The notes under the pieces were generated by a model. That model was given only the letters and a program-made list of their open reading frames with translations, was not told the DNA's origin and ran no database searches. From positions 1 through 64,000 of the forward strand of contig JACQAZ010000005.1 of the NCBI GenBank assembly GCA_016194705.1: a stretch of DNA of 64,000 bases. The letters are read 5' to 3'. Made by a program: the position numbers and the translations under genes. Positions 58,407 through 64,000 of the stretch are shown here, in pieces (the stretch's first letter is position 1; each line of letters starts with the position of its first letter). This DNA comes from Elusimicrobiota bacterium. GTDB lineage: Bacteria > Elusimicrobiota > Elusimicrobia > UBA1565 > UBA9628.

Positions 58407-59090
58407 ATGCTCGACATCAGCGGCTCCTCCGCTCCGTCCCCGGCTCCGCAAGGGGGGACGCCCCACCCGGGCGACGCCGCCCGCGGCCAAAGGCTGTGGG
58501 CCGTTCTGCTGGTCCTCGACGCCTTCTTCGTGATCCTCTTTGGAGGCGCCTTGGCGGCCAATGTCTACCAGCACCTCCAAGCCCCGGCGCCGCCCGCCTC
58601 GAGCCGGCGCTCTCGCGCGGCGAAGCCCCCGGAACCGGCCAAGCCGGTCGAGTCGGCGAAGCCGCCGGCTCCGGCTCCCAGGTCCATGCCCGCCAGGCCC
58701 GCCAAGACCGATCAGGTCAAGCCGCCCAAGCCCTCGCTGCTCAACGAGCCGCCGCGGCACGAGGCCGCCAAGCCGCGCGAGATGGGCAGGGCCAAGGAGC
58801 GCGCACCGGCGCCGGCCGCGCCGCCGGCCGCGGCGGCGGCGGCCAAGGCCGTGCCCGTCGACTTCTCGCTCAAGGCCCCGGGCGCCAAGAGGGTCGAGCT
58901 GGCCGGGCCCTTCATCGTCCGCGGGGGCGGCCGGATGGCCATGAAGGACCGCGGCGAAGGACAGTGGTCGGTCACCCTCTACTTGACGCCCAACACCTAC
59001 CGCTACCACTTCCTCGTCGACGGAAAGAAGACCCTCGACCCGCAGAACCCCAAAACCGACCGCAACGCCTCGGTCGTCACGGTCCCCTAG
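58407..59090 (+). CDS. Membrane-anchored protein with CBM48/AMPK-type glycogen-binding domain
   Basis: This 227-residue protein has one transmembrane helix (about 30-52), a long Pro/Ala/Lys-rich linker (about 55-148), and a C-terminal E-set/CBM48 domain (about 150-227) with KRVELAGPFI and the YRYHFLVDGKKTLDPQNP end typical of AMPK beta-type glycogen-binding modules. It may tether a protein complex to glycogen-like or surface polysaccharide. Located after the tal-pgi/kdsC run but with its own promoter. Confidence 0.8.
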   Translation: MLDISGSSAPSPAPQGGTPHPGDAARGQRLWAVLLVLDAFFVILFGGALAANVYQHLQAPAPPASSRRSRAAKPPEPAKPVESAKPPAPAPRSMPARPAKTDQVKPPKPSLLNEPPRHEAAKPREMGRAKERAPAPAAPPAAAAAAKAVPVDFSLKAPGAKRVELAGPFIVRGGGRMAMKDRGEGQWSVTLYLTPNTYRYHFLVDGKKTLDPQNPKTDRNASVVTVP

Positions 59091-59119
59091 GGGCCGCTTC
59101 CTATAGGCGCCGCCGGTTA

Positions 59120-59148
59120 TTGTTTTTGTAACATCGTTCTGTTACCCT
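59120..59148 (+). promoter_or_regulatory. Promoter/operator of the giant kelch gene
   Basis: TTGTTT (59120-59125) and TACCCT (59143-59148) are 17 bp apart. Between them is a perfect inverted repeat GTAACA-N6-TGTTAC (59128-59145), which nearly matches the lipoprotein promoter at 52125-52142. A common regulator is likely (inference). The 59091-59197 gap contains no gene. Confidence 0.6.
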
Positions 59149-59197
59149 GCGCATTGAGCCCCAAACTCAAGCCTCCGCCGCCGAGCCCGGGGCCGCT

Positions 59198-62100
59198 ATG
59201 CACGCTACGACATCACGAAAGGCGCAGGGCGCGCTCATAGTCGCGGGACTCTTATTTTCGTCCTGCGCCGCCTCCGCGGCGATTTTGGTCGGCCGCGCCA
59301 ACCACACCGCGACCTTGCTCCCCGACAACAGCAACATCCTGGTCGTCGGCGGCCAGGACGGGAACGGCGCGGCCACCGCGCTAACGAGCGTCCAGCTCCG
59401 GGACGCCAACAACCAGGGCGCCTACCTCGACCGCGCCCCGCTCAACGTGGCGCGCACCTCGCACACGGCTTCGCTGCTGCCCAACGGCGACATCCTGGTC
59501 GTCGGCGGAAACAGCGGGGCCGGGGTGCGCAGCACCTTCGAGGTCTACAGCCCGGGTTTCAACTGCTGGAGCGCGGTCAGCGGCGCCGTGGTCAACGGCG
59601 GGACCGGGCGCCACAGCCACACCGCGACCGTGCTCAAGGACCCGGTCGAGGGGGGGAAGGTCCTGCTCTGCGGCGGCTTCGACGCCGCGGGCAACGTCCA
59701 GAACACCTGCGACCTCTACACCCCTGGAGCCGCGATGACGCCGGCGAGCTGCGGCCTCGCGCCTCTGGGCGCCTACGCGGCCGCACCCGCCATGTTCGTG
59801 GCCCGCGCCGCGCACACCGCCACCTTGCTCCAGGACGGCCGGGTCTTCATGACCGGCGGCCTCGCGGCGCCCTGCGTCAGCAATTGCGCCAACGCCCAAT
59901 ACACATTGACCTCGGAGGTTTACCGTCCGGGGGCGCCCGGCTTCTTCACCGCCGCGCACAGCCTCATCACGGCGCGCGCCTTCCATACCGCCACGGCGAT
60001 GGGCAACGGCAAGCTGCTGATCGTGGGCGGCGTCAACAACCGGGACCTCGAGTCCAACCGCGGCTTCCTGACCTCCACCGAAATCTACGACCCCCAGGCC
60101 GACTCCATGGTCCCCGCCGCCGCCGTCGGCACCGAGGTAGCGCCCGTCACCGTAGACCTTCCGACAGGCAAGGTGACATCCATCAGCGAGGTGCGTCTGG
60201 CCCAGCACACGGCTTACCTGGATCCCGGAGGCGACGTCCAGCTCTATGGGGGCCTGGGCAACGTCACGACGACCTATTTACTCTCCGGACTCTCGGCCAC
60301 TCTCGTGCCGGTCTCGGTCCCCACCTTCTGCTTTTATGCGCCGGCCGGCAATCCCCCCGAGCCCAACCCGAACTGCGCCGCCTTCGGGGCCTCGCCCGTC
60401 CCTCCCCAGCTCCTACCCGAAGCGACCTTCGCCAACAACTCCACCGTCACCGCGCCCCTAAAATTTACTTTGGTCGAGCCCGTCTCGGGGGTCATCGAGA
60501 CCGGCCAGCTCCTGCTCAAGGCGGACATCGGGCCGCCCTTCGTGCCGATCAAGGCCACCTTCCCCGACGGCAGCTTCCTGACCCTCACCGATCCGGACCC
60601 GCTCGACTACTCCGTCGGGGTGCCCCTCGAACTCGCCGGAACTCGCGTCTCCTGCGTCAACAAGGTTTGCGGCAAGATCGAGCGCGATTTCATCGTGCCC
60701 GGTCTCTCGGGGACGGTCTTCTTCTTCCCCTTGTCAAACGCGACTTTGGGAAGCCAGACCATCTCCGGGGGTACGAGCATCGCCTTCGACATGACCTTCG
60801 GGAACCTCTCCAACGTCAACACGCCGCTGGGCCTGACCGGAGGCACCATCGCTCCGGCGACCAATGTCACCGTGAACTTCTCGCCGATCTTCGCGGGCGC
60901 ACACATCTCGAGCGGCGTCATCCTGCTCAAGTCCGGGAACATCATCGAGCCGAGCTCGTTCACGGTCACTATCACCCAGGCGGTTGGCCTCATCCCGGTC
61001 GGAACGATCGTCGGCCCTCTCGGCGTGACGAACTTCCCCGTCACGTGGACCGACCTCCAGGGCACGATCGCCTGGGCGGGCGCCGACCCTGCGCAGACCT
61101 TCGCCTCGCCCGTCGCGGTACCCGAGGCGCCCACGGTCACCGTCCAGTTCGGGAACCTGACGGGCGACGTGACGTTCGTCGCCGACCAGGCCGATCTGTC
61201 CATCACGGGGGAGCCCGTGACGTTGACGGCGCCCAAGGCGGTCGCCAGGATTCACAGCATGATGTTCGGCGACAACCAAGCCTACAACCCCAAGAAGAAC
61301 GTCTGGGCCTTCAATCCCGACGGCCAGGGCTCCCGCGACCAGCGCTTCGGGCACACCACGACGCAGGCCCCCAACTCCGACGTCTTCCACATCGGCGGGC
61401 TGGGCTGCCCCGACAACCCCAACGATTCGCAATCCATCTGCGGCGGCCCTCTCGGCGTCGGCGTGGCGCGCAGCACGGTCACGGAGACGGAGTCCGGCTT
61501 CGTGACCATCTTCAAGGACCCCGCCAACTTCAACGGGACCGGCAGCATGGGCGCGGCGCGCGCCAACCACACGAGCACCTTGCTCCCCGACGGGACCATC
61601 CTGCTGGCCGGCGGGAACCAGGGACCGAGCGTGCTCAACTCGGCCGAGATCTTCGATCCGGCCGCCCGCGCCTTCAGCTTCACGAGCCTCATGAACGCGC
61701 CGCGCGACCTCCACAGCGCGACGTTGCTGGCCAACGGGCGCGTCCTGGTCGCCGGGGGCTTCACGACCGACGCCGTCAGCACGGGCGCAACCAAGACGGC
61801 CGAGATCTACTATCCCGACCGCCGGGTCTGGATCCCGGCCAACCCGATGACGACCGAGCGCGACCAGCACACAGCCGTGCTCCTCGGCGACGGGCGCGTC
61901 ATAGTCGCCGGGGGCTACGCCAACGGAAAGTACCTGGATTCCATCGAGCTCTACAACCCGATCACCGGGATCTGGACGCGCGGCGCCCACATGAGCGTGG
62001 CGCGCTCGCATCACACCGCCAATCTCCTGCAGGACGGGCGCGTGCTGGTCACTTTGGGCATCAGCACCGTTGGCGTCCTCAACACCTTCGAGATCTACAA

Positions 62101-64000
62101 CCCGGACACCGACGCCTGGACCGCGCCCGCGACCGTGACGATCCCGCCGCCGCCCGCCGTGCCGGTGAACACCTTCGCCCTGCACTCCCACCGGACCACG
62201 ATGCTGCTCAACGGCAGAGTGCTGCTCAGCGGGGGCGACAACGGCTTCGGCGAGACCGACACCTCCCTGCTCTTCGATCCGGTCTCCTTGAGCTGGAGCT
62301 CGACGACCTCTCATTTGAACCACCCGCGCCTGGCCCATTCCGCGCTGCTCGTGCCCAACGGCCAGGTCTGGGCCATCGGCGGCGTCACCGCCAACCTGCA
62401 GTCGATCAAGAAGACCGAGTTCTTCGACCCCAGCTCGGGCTTTTGGGTAGACACGGCCGATCTGACGACTTCCCGCGGCTACGAGACCGCGACCGTGGCT
62501 CAGGACGGAGACATCGTCGTCGCCGGAGGCCTCGATTCCGGCCAGCCCCTCAAGTCCGTCGAGGATATCCCGTTCGGGGGGACCTACGACCTCGACAGCG
62601 TGGGCTCTCCGCCGGCCATCCGGCAGTCGAGCATCACCGCGGTCGACCTCTCCCCGTTCGACCGCGGCAACTTCGTCACGCTCAACGGCTTTTATTTCCA
62701 GGGCCTGACCGAAGCCAGCGGCGGGGGCGCGGGTTCGGCCAACTCTTCCTTTTATAATCCCCGGATCTACCTCCAGGCCGTGGACGGCTCGGGCGGCGCC
62801 TCCTCGCAGGGCAGCGGAGGCTTCGCGCTGGACCTCTCGACGCAGATCTACGCCAACGCCTTCAACTCGTGGACCAAGACCGATTCCTCGATCTCGATCC
62901 AGATGCCCGCCTACGCAGGGGTGCTGCCGGCTCCCGCGGGCGGCACCTACCTGCCCTACGGCTGGTACCAGATGCGCCTGGCCTCCAACGCGGTGTTCTC
63001 CAAGAGCCGGATGGTCCAGGCCGGCCCGCCCAAGCCCACCGGCTCGCCGGCGCCCGTCGTCGGCAATCTGGCCACGATCACCACCAGCTCCGTCACCTGG
63101 ACCTGGAGCGCCGTGCCCTTCGCCCAAGGCTACGACATCTTCAACGCGACCACCGGGGTCATCATCTCGACCAGCGACCCGGCGACCTTGACGACGCAGA
63201 CCCAAAACCTCTCCCCCAACACGCCCATCGAGATCGCCGTCGGGGCCTTCGCGCTCAGCGGAGACGGGCCCCTGGCCTACTCGGCGACGTTCTTCACTTT
63301 GGCCGTGCCCCCGATCGTGACCGCCGGGAACATCTCCTCGGTCACCTTCAACAGCGTGCGGCTCGAATGGAGCGTCAACGGCAACTCCAAGGGCACCGTC
63401 TACGAGGTCTCGGCCTCCACCGACAACCCGCTCCCGGGCGGCAACGGCCAGGCGCCCTTCACGACCTCGTTCTCGACTCCGATCCCGACGGTGGTGGCCG
63501 ACACGACGAACTTCGCCATCATCAACTTCCTCGCCTCGAACACGACCTACTCCTTCCGAGTCCAAGCCTACAACGGCGCGGGAATCCCCTCGGGCTTCAG
63601 CGCGATCGTGACCACCAGGACGCGCACCTCGGTCAACGGCGTGGTCGGCACCGCTCAGGACACGACCTCCATCCTCTGGACCTGGATGAACACGCTCCCG
63701 CCGCTCAATCTCTCGGCCGGAGAGCATTTCAACGTTTACAACGCGACCAGCGGCGTCCTGCTCGCCTCGACCGGCAACCCGACCTACCTCGACGTCGTCG
63801 CAGCGACCAACACGCCGCGGCAGGTCTCGGTCAGCGCCGTGACCTCCGCGGGCGAGGGGCCGCTGACGCCGTCGGCGACCGTGTTCACGCTCTCGGCGGT
63901 GCCGGCCCTGATCAACCCGCCGGTGAGCCCGAGCAGCATCAGCACGGGGAGCTTCATCGTGGTGTGGGGCGCCAACGGAAACCCGTTGGGCACGGTGTAC
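59198..64000 (+). CDS. Giant kelch/FN3 surface protein (partial, 3' end outside window)
   Basis: This frame is open for 1601 codons to the window edge. It has a signal peptide (about 1-26), six kelch-like repeats (about 31-345, with HTATLLPDG and LVVGG motifs), an Ig-like beta region (about 400-690), and eight more kelch repeats (about 716-1110). An IPT/galactose-oxidase C-domain-like region (about 1134-1277) follows and then at least four fibronectin III repeats to the end. It is probably secreted or surface-bound, with a carbohydrate or protein binding role. Its FN3 repeats resemble those of the LamG/FN3 protein at 25477. Confidence 0.9.
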   Translation, partial: MHATTSRKAQGALIVAGLLFSSCAASAAILVGRANHTATLLPDNSNILVVGGQDGNGAATALTSVQLRDANNQGAYLDRAPLNVARTSHTASLLPNGDILVVGGNSGAGVRSTFEVYSPGFNCWSAVSGAVVNGGTGRHSHTATVLKDPVEGGKVLLCGGFDAAGNVQNTCDLYTPGAAMTPASCGLAPLGAYAAAPAMFVARAAHTATLLQDGRVFMTGGLAAPCVSNCANAQYTLTSEVYRPGAPGFFTAAHSLITARAFHTATAMGNGKLLIVGGVNNRDLESNRGFLTSTEIYDPQADSMVPAAAVGTEVAPVTVDLPTGKVTSISEVRLAQHTAYLDPGGDVQLYGGLGNVTTTYLLSGLSATLVPVSVPTFCFYAPAGNPPEPNPNCAAFGASPVPPQLLPEATFANNSTVTAPLKFTLVEPVSGVIETGQLLLKADIGPPFVPIKATFPDGSFLTLTDPDPLDYSVGVPLELAGTRVSCVNKVCGKIERDFIVPGLSGTVFFFPLSNATLGSQTISGGTSIAFDMTFGNLSNVNTPLGLTGGTIAPATNVTVNFSPIFAGAHISSGVILLKSGNIIEPSSFTVTITQAVGLIPVGTIVGPLGVTNFPVTWTDLQGTIAWAGADPAQTFASPVAVPEAPTVTVQFGNLTGDVTFVADQADLSITGEPVTLTAPKAVARIHSMMFGDNQAYNPKKNVWAFNPDGQGSRDQRFGHTTTQAPNSDVFHIGGLGCPDNPNDSQSICGGPLGVGVARSTVTETESGFVTIFKDPANFNGTGSMGAARANHTSTLLPDGTILLAGGNQGPSVLNSAEIFDPAARAFSFTSLMNAPRDLHSATLLANGRVLVAGGFTTDAVSTGATKTAEIYYPDRRVWIPANPMTTERDQHTAVLLGDGRVIVAGGYANGKYLDSIELYNPITGIWTRGAHMSVARSHHTANLLQDGRVLVTLGISTVGVLNTFEIYNPDTDAWTAPATVTIPPPPAVPVNTFALHSHRTTMLLNGRVLLSGGDNGFGETDTSLLFDPVSLSWSSTTSHLNHPRLAHSALLVPNGQVWAIGGVTANLQSIKKTEFFDPSSGFWVDTADLTTSRGYETATVAQDGDIVVAGGLDSGQPLKSVEDIPFGGTYDLDSVGSPPAIRQSSITAVDLSPFDRGNFVTLNGFYFQGLTEASGGGAGSANSSFYNPRIYLQAVDGSGGASSQGSGGFALDLSTQIYANAFNSWTKTDSSISIQMPAYAGVLPAPAGGTYLPYGWYQMRLASNAVFSKSRMVQAGPPKPTGSPAPVVGNLATITTSSVTWTWSAVPFAQGYDIFNATTGVIISTSDPATLTTQTQNLSPNTPIEIAVGAFALSGDGPLAYSATFFTLAVPPIVTAGNISSVTFNSVRLEWSVNGNSKGTVYEVSASTDNPLPGGNGQAPFTTSFSTPIPTVVADTTNFAIINFLASNTTYSFRVQAYNGAGIPSGFSAIVTTRTRTSVNGVVGTAQDTTSILWTWMNTLPPLNLSAGEHFNVYNATSGVLLASTGNPTYLDVVAATNTPRQVSVSAVTSAGEGPLTPSATVFTLSAVPALINPPVSPSSISTGSFIVVWGANGNPLGTVY

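Noticed and set aside
60734..63727. 997-codon minus-strand frame opposite the kelch gene
   Set aside because: The plus-strand frame has 14 kelch repeats, FN3 domains and a signal peptide; the minus frame has no domain features.

Overview
The window is GC-rich, very densely coded bacterial DNA: no gene-less stretch exceeds about 200 bp, and many neighbouring genes overlap by ATGA, GTGA or TTGA. Several features point to a diderm (Gram-negative type) bacterium: a KdsC-like phosphatase, a PorV/PorQ-like outer-membrane barrel, a DsbD-type domain and many Sec signal peptides. A transaldolase/phosphoglucose isomerase fusion, a TIGR02147-like regulator, a TPR-SpoIID protein and giant LamG/FN3/kelch surface proteins suggest Elusimicrobiota or a relative. 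This placement is inference from gene content, not a phylogeny.

Layout. 1-3.0 kb: an orphan OmpR-type response regulator, an MFS permease and a TIGR02147-like regulator. 3.0-9.2 kb: a tightly coupled operon of mostly exported, unrecognised proteins ending in a caspase/legumain-like protease, divergent from the regulator and separated from it by a palindrome. 9.2-12.3 kb: a VapBC-like toxin-antitoxin pair, then three leftward genes (DUF192, a small exported protein, a membrane-anchored TIM-barrel-like protein). 12.4-25.4 kb: a stand-alone Lrp/AsnC ligand-binding domain, a full Opp/Dpp-type peptide ABC transporter with two paralogous binding proteins and an OPT-family transporter in the same run, an acyl-CoA synthetase and a CCA-adding enzyme. 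25.5-31.5 kb: a 1674-residue secreted LamG/FN3 protein with a C-terminal T9SS/FlgD-like domain, coupled to a PorV-like barrel. 31.5-36.0 kb: SDR epimerase, aquaporin, M17 aminopeptidase, GTP cyclohydrolase I and an SGNH-like protein.

36.0-43.3 kb: GluQ-RS, a redoxin and a DsbD N-domain protein (leftward), two exported metallopeptidases behind a structured leader (rightward), a GNAT, a CDGSH protein, a PuuD-like membrane protein and tRNA-Gly(CCC). 43.3-49.2 kb: a leftward acyl-CoA degradation cluster (acyl-CoA dehydrogenase, two thiolase-like/DUF35 modules, MaoC hydratase, acyl-CoA ligase). In the second module a deletion appears to have removed the thiolase C-terminus and the DUF35 N-terminus. 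49.2-54.5 kb: HEAT-like protein, TPR-SpoIID amidase activator, lipoprotein, a compact BadF-like ATPase-fold protein, an NTF2-fold immunity-like protein and an HNH-family protein lacking its nuclease domain. 54.5-59.1 kb: rpiB, tal-pgi, kdsC (pentose phosphate to KDO branch) and a membrane-anchored CBM48-like protein. 59.2 kb to the end: a giant kelch/FN3 surface protein that stays open at the window edge.

A recurring signal is a -10-like hexamer (TATACT, TAGAAT, TACAAT and similar) only 6-10 nt before the first codon of a transcription unit, seen at ten loci, usually without a Shine-Dalgarno sequence. Downstream operon genes often do have one. This implies that leaderless mRNA is common in this organism.
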